Shown here: positions 43,172 to 53,933 of the stretch, piece by piece
How positions within the stretch are numbered: position 1 is the first letter of the stretch
Layout of the letters: every line of letters starts with the position of its first letter
Position numbers and translations under genes: made by a program
Source: Hormiphora californensis
Taxonomy: Eukaryota > Ctenophora > Tentaculata > Cydippida > Pleurobrachiidae
Direction: 5' to 3'
DNA length: 64,000 nt
Assembly (NCBI GenBank): GCA_020137815.1
Contig: CM035360.1
Span: 1,184,577-1,248,576 of the forward strand
The notes under the pieces: generated by a model
Databases searched by the model: none
What the model was told of the DNA's origin: nothing
What the model saw: only the letters and a program-made list of their open reading frames with translations

Positions 43172-44329
43172 TTAGATTCGGTGTTTGTTCTGAAGTGCTA
43201 GGTCCTCTTTGTACAGGGTGTTCACTCCGTCAATCATGGTCTGGACTAGCTGTACCTCGCTGTATCCCAGCCTGTGCTTGTTGGAGATGTCATAAGTGAC
43301 ACCAGTCTGGCCACCACTCTCTCCTCGGGTTCCTCGGGGCTGGAGGTTCAGAGTCTCGCATCGAGCCTTCAGCTTGTCAACTCCCTCAGCAGTCCATCCA
43401 GGAAGGTCAATATGGACAGAGGCCCTCATTCCGGTTCCCAGGTTGGTGGGGCAGGAATGGATGTAACCGTATTTTTCATCCAAAAGGAAGTCCTTTCCAG
43501 AGGCATTGTTGACAGATACTCGGACAGCCTCAATTCCTTTAGCTAGGCGAGCAAAGACCTCCCTCACATCTCCTCCCTTCTGCATGGAAATGATCCTGGT
43601 CTGGTCCTCCTCATTCACCCACACGAGGAAGGTTTTCTCTTTGTTGTGGAAGATACCTCGACCCTCGGGCCAGTCTCGCTCCATACCCGCAGCCTTCAAG
43701 TTTCGATCTCCAGACACGAAAAGGAAATGATCATCAACCAACTGCTGTCGGATCTTTTCATCCATTCCCAGGAGGGGGTAGTAGTTTCCCTTTAGGTTAC
43801 CTTCCATTGATTCCAGAGCGTTCTTCATGAGTTTCTCAAGTTCTAACCTCTGCTCTCGAGTGATTCCAGGGGACAGTCCGAATCCGTTGAAAGATCGCCC
43901 GACCCTGATTCGAACTGAATGCACGGGGGCAAGAGGGTTGATTGTACCTCGGATCTTTGAAACATCCATGTCGGAAGTGTGCTTAGCATTGGGGCTGATA
44001 CCGTGGTACTCCTGAATCAGGGGGTCGAAAACGGCAGCGAAATCCTTGTAAGAGTCTCCATCACCGGCATAAATTCCGCAGTGCTGGTCATCGAACTGAA
44101 CGGCACAAGCGATGGCTTTCTCGAGTGTGAATCCGGATGTCTTGGTCGTGATGTTGGAAAGCTTTTCCCATTTATCTTTGGTTACATGTTTAGCCACTAG
44201 TGAATGGGCGGACAAGATTTCTGGGAAAGGTTTGCTGGCATTTCCACTTCCATTAGCCATCAAGAGGAATCCACCCAGGCCGGCAACGGCGGCAGTTCCA
44301 TAAACTACTTTCGTGTACTTTCCAAACAT
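43172..44329 (-). CDS. Phosphagen kinase (arginine-kinase-like), membrane-anchored N terminus
   Basis: 385 codons without introns, start at the ATG of MFGKYTKVV (44329); upstream in-frame sequence lacks an ATG. Phosphagen kinases move phosphate between ATP and a guanidino compound. The active-site Cys is Cys293 in CPTNLGTG, the NEED glutamates are 239-242, and the ADP-site arginines lie around RVGRSF and RGTRGE (332-337). The short substrate loop DQHCGIYAGD has the deletion and the Tyr of arginine kinases, as do GRGIFHN and Glu337. Yet AAGMERDWP and LGYSEVQLVQ are creatine-kinase-like. Residues 9-26 (VYGTAAVAGLGGFLLMAN) form a hydrophobic leader reminiscent of mitochondrial creatine kinases, so a mitochondrial or membrane location is possible. 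The substrate-loop residues before GIY differ from the SGVG of classic arginine kinases, so the substrate needs testing. An intron-free gene among intron-rich neighbours may be a retrocopy that stayed functional. Confidence 0.92.
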   Translation of the reverse strand: MFGKYTKVVYGTAAVAGLGGFLLMANGSGNASKPFPEILSAHSLVAKHVTKDKWEKLSNITTKTSGFTLEKAIACAVQFDDQHCGIYAGDGDSYKDFAAVFDPLIQEYHGISPNAKHTSDMDVSKIRGTINPLAPVHSVRIRVGRSFNGFGLSPGITREQRLELEKLMKNALESMEGNLKGNYYPLLGMDEKIRQQLVDDHFLFVSGDRNLKAAGMERDWPEGRGIFHNKEKTFLVWVNEEDQTRIISMQKGGDVREVFARLAKGIEAVRVSVNNASGKDFLLDEKYGYIHSCPTNLGTGMRASVHIDLPGWTAEGVDKLKARCETLNLQPRGTRGESGGQTGVTYDISNKHRLGYSEVQLVQTMIDGVNTLYKEDLALQNKHRI

Positions 44330-44698
44330 ATTGAGACGAGAAACAAAGGTTATAAAGGCAAACTGAGAACTGAGGAATGTGAATTGTGCAAACTTCCAAA
44401 ATGCTCCTTCATAAAATAATTTAGTCAAAGTAACTTAAAACAAGAATTTCTTTTGACAGAAAATGAAAAGACCTCTGATTTATTAATAATTTCATAAAGT
44501 TATGTATCTTCCTTAAAAAATCAACTTTTTAAATCAGCAGGTATGATTTTAAATTGACATTGATAAACACAGAAATGACAACGTTAAAATTTAATTACAA
44601 GGGCTTACAAGGCCAGTAACTGGCATGAGTCTTATGCATATGACAGTTGTTAGTGGTCAGTTGGCTAGGGTTACTATCTCGGACAGTCCTTCATTTCC

Positions 44699-44746
44699 GT
44701 TGCTATGGTGACTCGCTGTAGCAACGAAGTTGGTTGCCATAGCAAC
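44699..44746. promoter_or_regulatory. Two RFX-type X-boxes upstream of the phosphagen kinase
   Basis: GTTGCTATGGTGAC (44699-44712; reverse complement GTCACCATAGCAAC) and GTTGCCATAGCAAC (44733-44746) both fit the X-box consensus GTNRCC-NN-RGYAAC, the second perfectly. They sit 370-420 bp upstream of the start codon, in the 500-bp gap to the receptor array. RFX factors control cilia genes in animals; control of this gene is an inference. Confidence 0.55.
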
Positions 44747-44836
44747 CAGTGAATTTTTTGTAAAATACTTCATTTCTTTATCCAAATTCACCTATCAGCT
44801 GAGATTGAAAAATTGAACGGCAGCAAACTGTTTGTT

Positions 44837-47095
44837 TCACGATCTAATCCAGTTAACTATTTTAACTCTCACAGATGGGTTTGCAAAATAGTAAACCACA
44901 CAGTCACACAGGGGTACAATATAGTAACAGGTCACTAAGACAACCTGTGCAGTAAAGTAACTAAATTGAACACCTTGGTGAAGTATCACCTCCGGAATGG
45001 CAATCAACATGTTGGATAGACAAATCAGGAAACTGATTTTTAACAGTTTAGCACAAGCCCTCCCGTTTAGGTAGACAGTCAGGAAGATGGCTAGGTAGAG
45101 GAGAACGCAGATGAAGAATGGTAGGATCCTGAAGACAATGTTGATTAGCGTGGCATTAATTAGGGGTGATCCAACCCAGACACATCGGTGGTACTCCTGG
45201 TTGTAGATTACCTAGGGAGAGGATTTTTGAGTATTGTGAAGGAGGAGAGGGATTCTTTACCAACTTACAAAAAGAACCCGGGTATGTTTGGTTTGTTTGG
45301 GGAGTGGCGTTTGTCTACCGGATTAAGGTCTCGCTACAATTGTACCGGAGAAACGGTAACGCATTACCGTAATGAGACGCACACTTTGTGTTGGTACTAT
45401 AATTGCTACCTGTCTGCTTCAACATGCACGCTACGTAAAGTGTGTGTGTGTGTGTCTCATTACGGTAACGCGTCACCGCTTCTCCACTACAAGCGGCCGT
45501 GTTACGTTGTTACATCGATAAATCAATCAGCACACAAAAAACAACGATCGGTGTACCGATTGTTTTATCGCTCTTACCCTGGACAGTCCAAGTTGCAAGG
45601 TAGTCACCCTGATAAGGGTCATGATAAAGGTTGGTCCATATGCAATTGTTATCATTACCACCTCAAAAACCCATGAACCCTTTAATTTTCGGTGTCGTAA
45701 GGGCATTACCACCGCAAAAAACCTGTCTACCGATATCGGTACTATAACCGGCGTCTGACTATCCCTGCAGGAATTGTTAATTTAGGAAATTTTAGTATTG
45801 GTATAGCTGGAAGCTAGGCTGGACTAAATGTAAATTACGACATATTTATTGCAATTGAAGACTGAGTTTTTGGAATAATACCATGTTATTACCATACAAA
45901 TGATGCCAAAAGGTTGAAGATTTTACAAAAGTTGTTTGACGTTGTCTTGCCATCCTCGATATCCCAAACATCACTGTGAAGAATGCCAATACCACGAATA
46001 GTTCCCACTACCGATACTAGCACATTCGTCAGCATAAGCAGTAAAATGTAGAGATTCTGGGAAGGGATATGATTGGCCGTTCAAGTGTCGTGTCGGCAAT
46101 ATATTGTATCAATTTAAACGTAAAGTAACTAAATTTAGAAGACAACAATAACTTTATTAATTAATAATTACCTGACTGCCTGGTAATCGTAATCGAGCTG
46201 TAATTATGTTAAATGATATGAAGGCAGCCGCAACTGTACCTGTTAGCCCTACACCAGTTATTACTGCACCCTATAATAGTTGAGAGAGGAATATTAAATT
46301 TAAATTAAAGTGGTAAAGTTATATACCCTGCTAACTTAAATAACCCGCCAGTGGCCAGAAGTCCCACTGGCGCGCTCTCAATATACAGCCAGTCCAGCGG
46401 CAGATTATTTCCCACTGGCTGGCTGTTTATTATTAACTCCTATGTTACATTCAAAGTGTGTGTAAATGATCAGTTCTTACTGAAATACAGAGGGAACACT
46501 GTTTGCAAGAGTTACACACTGCATTGGAGAGAAAGAAACAACACATTCCGTCAATTTCTCTCTCTTTATCTCCCCTTTTGTTTCACTATCTCAATTCCTC
46601 TGTGTTATGTCTGGCATGCCCCATATCTTGTTATTTCTTTCTCTCTCTCCTTAGTAACTGTTACCAAACAATATACACTCAATTGAGAGATGTTTTTGAC
46701 TGTTTCTCAGTTCTCTTTGTGTGTTTTGATTAGTGTTTTCTCTCTTGTTAGTGTGTAATACTTGAAACAAACAACTAAAGCAGGGTATATAACCCATAAA
46801 CTCTGACCAATGGCACGTTATTGGTTTAAACCCCTCCGCCTCTCCCTCGGCTCCGCCTCGGGATCGTCGTCGTGATTTAAACCAGTTTATCCGCCACTGG
46901 CGGATAAACTACAGCTACCTTCTCCCAGCGGCGCGCTGGGAGAAAGGTATCTGAAATAACGTACCAGTGGCCAGAGTTTATGCCTCATATAAAAGTTCCC
47001 AAAAAGGTTAAAATTGTACTCACGTTAATAAGTCTGAATTTACAAACAGGGATGGTATCATTGACACAGTCGTTATAACCAATACTGTAGGACAT
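44837..47095 (-). CDS. Tandem receptor A: rhodopsin-like 7TM receptor, 5 exons, 298 aa
   Basis: Exons 5' to 3': 47024-47095 (ATG), 46172-46270, 45893-46056, 45578-45764 and 44837-45211 (TGA); GT-AG borders and all phases fit. The N terminus is 24 residues with paired Cys (NDCVNDTIPVCKF). TM1 is GAVITGVGLTGTVAAAFISF, TM2 NLYILLLMLTNVLVSVVG, then a Cys before TM3 (NNFCKIFNLLASFVW). The DRY position reads SVDRFFAVVMPLRHRKL (Asp125-Arg126-Phe127). The second extracellular loop has a Cys (HRCVWVG). TM5 is FFICVLLYLAIFLTVYL, TM6 starts ACAKLLKISFLICLSN, and TM7 ends in PLCDCVVYYFANP, where NPxxY is replaced by DCVVY. The tail is only about 15 residues. The overall layout is class A; the family appears lineage-specific and the ligand is unknown. 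Intron 1 contains the 670-bp element at 46322-46991. No damage is seen. Confidence 0.85.
46322..46991. mobile_element. Non-autonomous element with subterminal hairpins, copy 2
   Basis: Nearly the same sequence and orientation as 24294-24973, here in intron 1 of receptor A; receptors B and C lack it at this place. Ends TATACCCTGCTAAC and ATGCCTCATATA. Confidence 0.75.
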
Positions 47096-47963
47096 GTCCC
47101 AACTTTAAATAAAAAAGTGTTAATAATTAAAAATTAGTTTAATTTGCTGATCCAGATTAGCAGGATATATGAATTAGCGAAAGAGAAACGAAGTGCATTA
47201 TAACAAAAGAGTTATCTGAGCGATTAGTTAAAATTAAACTTTAGTTTGAAGGAATAGAAAGAAATCAGCAATATAGGTCAGTTAAATGATTATGTGGTTT
47301 ACTGTTTGCATTCGCCACAAGATCAATCTAGATCGGCAAAGAAGACGACAAAATCTGTGTGAAGAAGAAGTCGCGAGACAGTTATATTAGGTAAACCACA
47401 GAATTGTAAAATGTTAAATAGCTAACAATAAAGATAGATTAAAACTTTAAAAATAGAGGAGGCTACGTGCTACACTGCTATATGGCCTCCACCGCCATAC
47501 CCCGCCCGCACCCGTTGACCCGTGGCCCGTATAGCACAAAACTATCGTGCCAGACTCACCAGGATCAGGTAATTGGTGATTAAGACCAATCATAAAACTA
47601 ATCGGTCTAATCCAAAAGATCATCTTGATATCCTGAGCGAAAACGGAAGAGCGGGAGAGCAGAGTGAAGCAGACTGAATCAGCAGTAGAGAGCTAACGGG
47701 ATTTGCTAAGTTCAGCTTGTGGGAAATGGGATCGAGGACCGATTAAAGAGAGAGAGAGAGTTTAAAAAAATAATATTGTCTGTCTGTCTGTATGACATAG
47801 AAGTCTATCTGTCAGTATTGTGCCTTATCTGGAGAGGGGAACGTTTCATTTAACCTTGAACGAATACAAAACGCTGGAGATAGTGGGACCACTAACGGTT
47901 ATGAATATAAGAAGGTTGAACATTAAGAATCTAGCTGAATCTTCAAAACCAATTAAAAATAAA
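47096..47963. other. 5' flank of receptor A, shared with other units
   Basis: Sequence from about 47640 to 47963 (GGGATTTGCTAAGTTCAGCT and (CTGT)n) recurs at 55495-55775 upstream of receptor B, showing that the duplication unit is larger than the gene. No other gene seen. Confidence 0.65.
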
Positions 47964-48405
47964 CTAGACCAAAAAACAAAGGAAATTTGTTTGGAACACC
48001 CGTGGCCTTTTTCGATACTTGACGCTGCGGGAAATGCACCCATAATCTGAGCTATACTACTAGGTATCGTTGTGCCATCTCTCCAAGTTCTAACATACGC
48101 ACACTTTCTCTCACTCTTCCTCGCGTCTTGCTCTGACGAAGGGTGCATTTCCCGCAGCGTCAAGTATCGAAAAAGGCCACGGGTGTTCCAAACAAATTTC
48201 CTTTGTTTTTTGGTCTAGTTTCTCAGGGTTTTTGTAAACAGGTAACATAAATATGCAAATAACGGCTAAATGGTGCGAGATACGACTTTTTGTCCGGGGG
48301 ACGACCCCCCATAAATCGACTATTCTACGTCGAAATATGTCCATGAAAACATTCTAGGACCAGCTGAAGTGGAAATATTCAGAATATGCATTAAATCATG
48401 AATCA

Positions 48406-49740
48406 GTGCATAAATGAACTATGAACGTTTGTAGACTGGCGCGTTATCAAGTTGGCTGTTCCCAGCGCAAGCTGGGGACAGCCAACTGGAGTTTAATCGC
48501 CCGGTAGGGCGATTAAACTGGTATAGACCCCGCCGGCTCAAATAGACGCACGGCGCGCTCAAACAATTTGCACTGGTCTATTGGGCCGTGCACTGCCGTG
48601 AGTTTGTCTCTCGATAGACGCACGCCCTCTGACAGATTTGTGTAAAGATCACAAAGAATCACTGGAAACACGATAAAATGACTTGGTAACTCAAGAGGGA
48701 GTGTGTGTACAACCTACAACGCTCTCTGTCTAGATTTGGCGCCCGCCAGTCTGTTGCAACTGTTGCTCATGACCCACAATTAACTGTAATCTCTCTCTGC
48801 ATTCCACGCTTTGAAACTGTTACAACGATTGTTACGAGTGTGTAGGAATGTAGAGAGGCACTCTGTAGCTTCATTTCTAACTGTTTGACCCGTTTTGTGT
48901 GAGCTCTCTCTGTGTCAACCACCTAATTTGTGCTTGTTTTGCTTCTAGGTGCCCGCCAGCGGGGTCTATAGAACACAACTCCCTCCCTTACGTGCAGATA
49001 TACCTGTAAACCCCTCGCTGACGCTCGGGATTTACAGGGCTGTAACGCACGGGTCCCTTCGGGACCCGTGCATTACAGCTCAATAGACGCACTGCTCTGC
49101 AGTAGTGCAGTGCGTCTATTGAATAGATGCCCGCGCGGGAGGGAGTTATGTACTATTTAAATCCCGACGCCGATCCCGAGGCGCCAGCCGAGGGTGAGGG
49201 GGAGGTGATTTAAACCTATAACGCGATAGGCTAACAAACGTTCATAGTTTATGAAACCCGATAGTAATTACACACAAATAAGAGACACAACACAAGGGGT
49301 AACACACAAGGACTACTGGCAAATAGTCAACAGACACTCTCAAAATGTGTGTAGACTTAGTGTCTACTGTTCCTAACATGTTTGAGAAAGAGAGAGAAAG
49401 ATTAGGGGCAAAACACACAGTGAGAGATATTGAACAGTAAAAGAGAGAATGAGAGAGAGAAACGAATGGAATGCGACTATTTTGCCTCTTGATGAGAGAG
49501 ATAACATTGAAAAGTGTTGCAGATGTGTTCCCCTCTCTGTTATTGACAGAACTGTGTGTTTACACACATTTTCATTACTTGGAAATTTACACGCATGTTA
49601 TGGAAATGAAGAGAAACGCGTGAAAATGGGCACTGGTCTGATAAAGAGCGAGCAGGGTGTTAAATCCCCCATCTCGCAGTTAACGTGTGTGCGTAAAATG
49701 TTCAAACGACTGATAAATCAACTATCGGGTTTCATATATG
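48406..49740. mobile_element. Hairpin-rich insertions inside the Helitron array
   Basis: Interrupts the 163-bp array. It starts near AATGAACTATGAACGTTTGT, has GC-rich hairpins (CAGTTGGCTGTTCCCAGCGC, TAATCGCCCGGTAGGGCGAT, GTGCAGTGCGTCTATTGA) and TTCATAGTTT near 49250. A second inverted pair (ATGAAACCCGATAGT at 49251, ACTATCGGGTTTCAT at 49723) bounds the rest. The style matches the elements at 24294 and 46322. No protein frame. Confidence 0.55.
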
Positions 49741-50480
49741 CATATAACGGCTAAACGGTGCGAGATACGACTTTTTGTCCGGGGGACGACCCCCCATAAA
49801 TCGACTCTTCTGCGTCGAAATATGTCCATGAAAACGTTCTAGGACCATTTGAAGTGGAAATATTCAGAATATGCATTAAATCATGAATCTGCGCATAAAT
49901 ATGCAAATAACGGCTAAACGGTGCGAGATACGACTTTTTGTCCGGGGGACGACCCCCCATAAATCGACTCTTCTGCGTCGAAATATGTCCATGAAAACAT
50001 TCTAGGACCAGTTGAAGTGGAAATATTCAGAATATGCATTAAATCATGAATCAGTGCATAAATATGCATATAACGGCTAAACGGTGCGAGATACGACTTT
50101 TTGTCCGGGGGACGACCCCCCATAAATCGACTCTTCTGCGTCGAAATATGTCCATGAAAACGTTCTAGGACCATCTGAAGTGGAAATATTCAGAATATGC
50201 ATTAAATCATGAATCTGCGCATAAGTATGCAAATAACGGCTAAACGGTGCGAGATACGACTTTTTGTCCCGGGGACGACCCCCCATAAATCGACTCTTCT
50301 GCGTCGAAATATGTCCATGAAAACGTTCTAGGACCATCTGAAGTGGAAATATTCAGAATATGCATTAAATCATGAATCTGCGCATAAGTATGCAAATAAC
50401 GGCTAAACGGTGCGAGATACGACTTTTTGTCCCGGGGACGACCCCCCATAAATCGACTCTTCTGCGTCGAAATATGTCCT
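49740..50480. repeat. 163-bp tandem satellite
   Basis: About 4.5 units with exact 163-bp spacing (for example GGTGCGAGATACGACTTTTT at 49758, 49921, 50084, 50247 and 50410). A further piece is at 48267 and an inverted array at 62880-63610. Each unit contains GGGGGACGACCCCCCATAAA. The repeated ORFs here are the satellite read through. Confidence 0.95.
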
Positions 50481-51540
50481 TTGAAATGTCCTTACAACAA
50501 CCAATACCGAGATAATCATAAAATTATACATAAATTATGCATAATTAATGACTTCCCATGCTCAAATCAAAATTTTACATAGCCTACGACATGTAGAATA
50601 GTCGATTTATGGGGGGTCTTCCCCGGGACAAAAAGCTCTAAATCCAGCCGTTTTTGCTCAGTTTGGTTTGTAAAAAGGTCGTGCGTATGTATGTATGTAT
50701 GTATGTATGTATGTATACAGAGCAAGCGTTTGGGACCCCCCTCGTAACTTTTGAACGAAACCATCGATCCACTTGAAATTTTAAACACTATTAGATATCA
50801 TTGAGGTAGCTTTACATACAAAATTTCAGCGTGCTAGCTTATCGGGAACATGGTTAAATAGACGCTCGAAAAGGGCGAAAGTCACATCCGTATGGTATAC
50901 TGCACTGGCCCCGAATCGGGCGAAATTAAATTTTCCGTGCCTGAGTTTATCCTTTCAGATTTGATCTTATAATGTTCTAGGATGACCTTAGAAGGGGTGG
51001 GATGGTTTTTCATTGCTGGGGGCTTTGCCCCCAGACCCCCATTAGGCCACGGGGCACTTGCCAGTGCAGTGATAGTATTTCAAATATTCAGATCTATCTA
51101 TTGTATTAAATCAATATCATCTAAAGACAACTCAAAGACTCTAAAACTCTCCAAGTCCAACTCTCTCCACTCTCATCAGTCTATCTCTGCACTCCTCCTC
51201 GCAAGACTCTCGGACTCACAGTAAATTCATGTTGCCACACTAACTGGTTGGAACCCATGAAGAACAGAGATACTAGATATAATAACTTGTTAAGTACTCA
51301 CAAAATAATGACGTGCAGCATGCATAATCACTATCAGTGATATCTAAATAGTAAATACTTTACTTTTTGTTCGTTTTCATTGTTTTCTACAGGATAAACT
51401 GATAATGTCCGAGAATTCAACCAATCAATTAAATTCCGTCTGGTTAACATCCTCTCGCTAACGTTGAGCTCCATAAACATCACTCTTTCTCAACCACAAC
51501 ATCAATCAAGGCTCTATAATAATACAGCAAACTGGTTGTT

Positions 51541-53933
51541 TCACGATCTAATCCAGTTAACTATTTTAACTCTCACAGATGGGTTAGTAAAATAGTAAAC
51601 CACACAGTCACACAGGGGTACACTATAGAAACACGTTACTGAGACAATCTGTGCAGTAAAGTAACTAAATTTGACACCATGATATAGTATCATCTCCGGA
51701 ATGGTAGTCAACATATTGGAAAGACAAATCAGGAAACTGATTTTTAACAGTTTAGCACAAGCCCTCCCGTTTAGGTAGACAGTCAGGAAGATGGCTAGGT
51801 AGAGGAGAACGGAGATGAAGAATGGTATCATGTCCATAACGATGGGGATTACACGTGTGTTGATGATAAGTGACCCATCCCAGACACATCGGTGGTACTC
51901 CTGTTTGTAGGTCATCTGGGGAGGGGATCGTTTTGATTTATCTGGGGGATGCATGTTTTGGTTATGTGGGGAGTGGTTTTAGTTAATCTGGAGATGGTTT
52001 ATTGGTTTGGTGATGCCATCGCAGGAAGGGGTGTTATAGGGGTGACTGCGTCACCAAAAGGATGGCGATTGGCGAGGTTTTGTTTTATCTGGGCTGGGGA
52101 TTGGGACTGGGAAGGGGAGTTTGTTTGATCTCAGATAAGCCGTTTATCTAGGGAGGGGACTGTAGTTTTTATTTTCTGTAGGGATTTTTTTGGTGTATCT
52201 GGTATGGGATCTGTCAGGCCAATGCTCTGACCACATTTCTCGCTTATTTGAGGGAAATGAGAATAGGGTCAAGACAATGCTCCGACAGTATGGGATTGCG
52301 CTTGTCAGCTAAACGGTTGAAGATAGAGCTTAAAAGTCCGACGTCGACCCCCCATAACTTGGCTATTGCCTACAAAATGGCACCAATGAAAAGTCTCTAA
52401 ACCATTCCTAAGTGGCTATAGCCATATAGCCTAAAAACGGTTATGCGCAAAACTAATTATCCAATTATCTAATTAACCGGATGAGATAGAGACTTAATTT
52501 CAGCACCTACCCCCACTAATTCGAGGACGCTGCCCTCGGTTTTGTCTCTACTCCTTTCCTAACATGGCTATAGCCATATGGCCATCAAACGGCTATGCGC
52601 ATACCTAATTATCTAATTATCTAATTAACCAGATGAGATAGAGACTTCATTCCGGCACCTACCCCCACTAATGCGAGGACGCTGAACACTTTGGTGCCCT
52701 TAATTTTGTCTCTACTCCTTTCCTAAGGGTAGATATAGCTGTTTTCCCCTTATGCTCAATTACCAATCAATTAGGGGCTAATTACACAACTTCCCCCAAA
52801 TAATTGAGACTGACCTAGGATTTACAACCGGAATTGGCTTGCCTCTTGTGACTTCTAGGTTTGGCCAAAAATCGACACGTTTTGACAGGCTTATGTCATT
52901 TGAGCAGCCTGATGATGTCGATGTTCGACGAAACCGTCATGTGATTTATTTCCTGCAATAAAATCATTGTCTCAGTTGTCCATAATCTACTATCAAAATT
53001 TTTCCCCCGTTTTTTTCTGTTTTCTTCGGGTCGGAGGTGCCTGCCGGCACCTAAATAATAGCCGATTGATTTATAAATCTTACGCTGGATAGTCCAAGTT
53101 GCAAGGTAGTCACCCTGATAAGGGTCATGATGAGGGTTGGTCCATATGCCAGGGTTATCATGACCACCTCAAAAACCCGTGAACCTTTTAATTTCCGGTG
53201 TCGTAAGGGCATTACCACCGCGAAAAACCTGTCTACCGATATTGGTACAATTACCGGCATCTGACTATCCCTGCAGGAAATGTTAATTTATATTGATACT
53301 TGGTACATAGCTGGAAGACTGAGTTGCTGGAATAATAATTCGTCATTTAAATTACCAAACAAAATGTGCCAAAAGGATATAGATTTTACAAAAGTTGTTT
53401 GAAGTTGTCTTGCCATCCTCGATATCCCAGATATCACTGGTTAGAATACCTATACCACGAATAGTTCCCACTACTGATACTAGCACGTTCGTCAGCATAA
53501 GCAACAAAATGTAGAGATTCTGGCCGGGGGGGGGGGGGGTATTGGCTGATCAAGTCTAAGCTACTTGAACTAGGGATAAAAATTTAGCCACGTCGACAGA
53601 TCAGCTGAATTTTGAAAATAACAACCAGCAATCCCTTTATAAGCAAAGAAAATAACAACTCAATTAATTAACAGTAAATTAATTACCTGACTGCCTGGTA
53701 ATCGTAACCGAGCTGTAATTATGTTAAATGATATGAAGGCAGCCCCAATTGTACCCGTTAGCCCTATACCAGTTATTACTGCACCCTGTTAATAGTTGAG
53801 AGGAGATAATTTAAAGTGGTAAAGTCATAAAAGTCACAAAAAAGATTAAAATTGTACTCACGTTAATAAGTCTGAATTGACAAACAGGGATGGTATCATT
53901 GACACAGTCGTTATAACCAATACTGTAGGACAT
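51541..53933 (-). CDS. Tandem receptor B: rhodopsin-like 7TM receptor, 5 exons, 298 aa
   Basis: Exons 5' to 3': 53862-53933 (ATG), 53687-53785, 53356-53519, 53084-53270 and 51541-51915 (TGA). Every exon has the same length and phase as in receptor A and all are open. Differences from A include QFRLIN at the end of exon 1, TSDIWDIEDG after TM2, DSQMPVIVPISVDRF at TM3, and TTIPEMILYHGVKF between TM6 and TM7. The conserved Cys pairs, the DRF motif and the DCVVY motif in TM7 are kept. The third intron (between exons 4 and 5) is 1.17 kb and contains a diverged tandem duplication of about 165 bp (52400-52740). The acceptor of exon 3 is preceded by a C run. A functional gene is likely. Confidence 0.87.
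52415..52740. repeat. Diverged tandem duplication of about 165 bp
   Basis: GGCTATAGCCATATGGCC-type starts at 52415 and 52563, each followed by GATGAGATAGAGACTT and CACCTACCCCCACTAAT. The GCTATAGCCATATGGC block also occurs in the fold-back element at 3774 and 5960, so it comes from that transposon family. Confidence 0.65.

Larger units (their letters stand above)
47964..51072 (-). mobile_element. Composite non-autonomous Helitron with proven empty site
   Basis: On the - strand it starts TCACTGCACTGGCAAGTGCC at 51072, after A, and ends CCTTTGTTTTTTGGTCTAG at 47964, before T. The paralogous flank at 55755-55785 reads straight through as AAAAATAAA|TAGTATTTCAAAT, without the 3109 bp and without any target duplication. 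That is the hallmark of Helitron insertion. The 3' end is a 250-bp palindrome (47964-48222) closing on CTAG. Inside are a 163-bp tandem array (48223-48410 and 49740-50480) and a later insertion (about 48406-49740). No Rep/helicase is encoded. Confidence 0.8.

Noticed and set aside
49751-50449. Series of near-identical ORFs spaced 163 bases apart
   Set aside because: They are a tandem satellite read through, with the same in the inverted array; no coding evidence.
47964-50480. Regular repeats reminiscent of a CRISPR array
   Set aside because: The whole 163-bp unit is repeated without unique spacers, the genome is eukaryotic, and the array lies in a Helitron.
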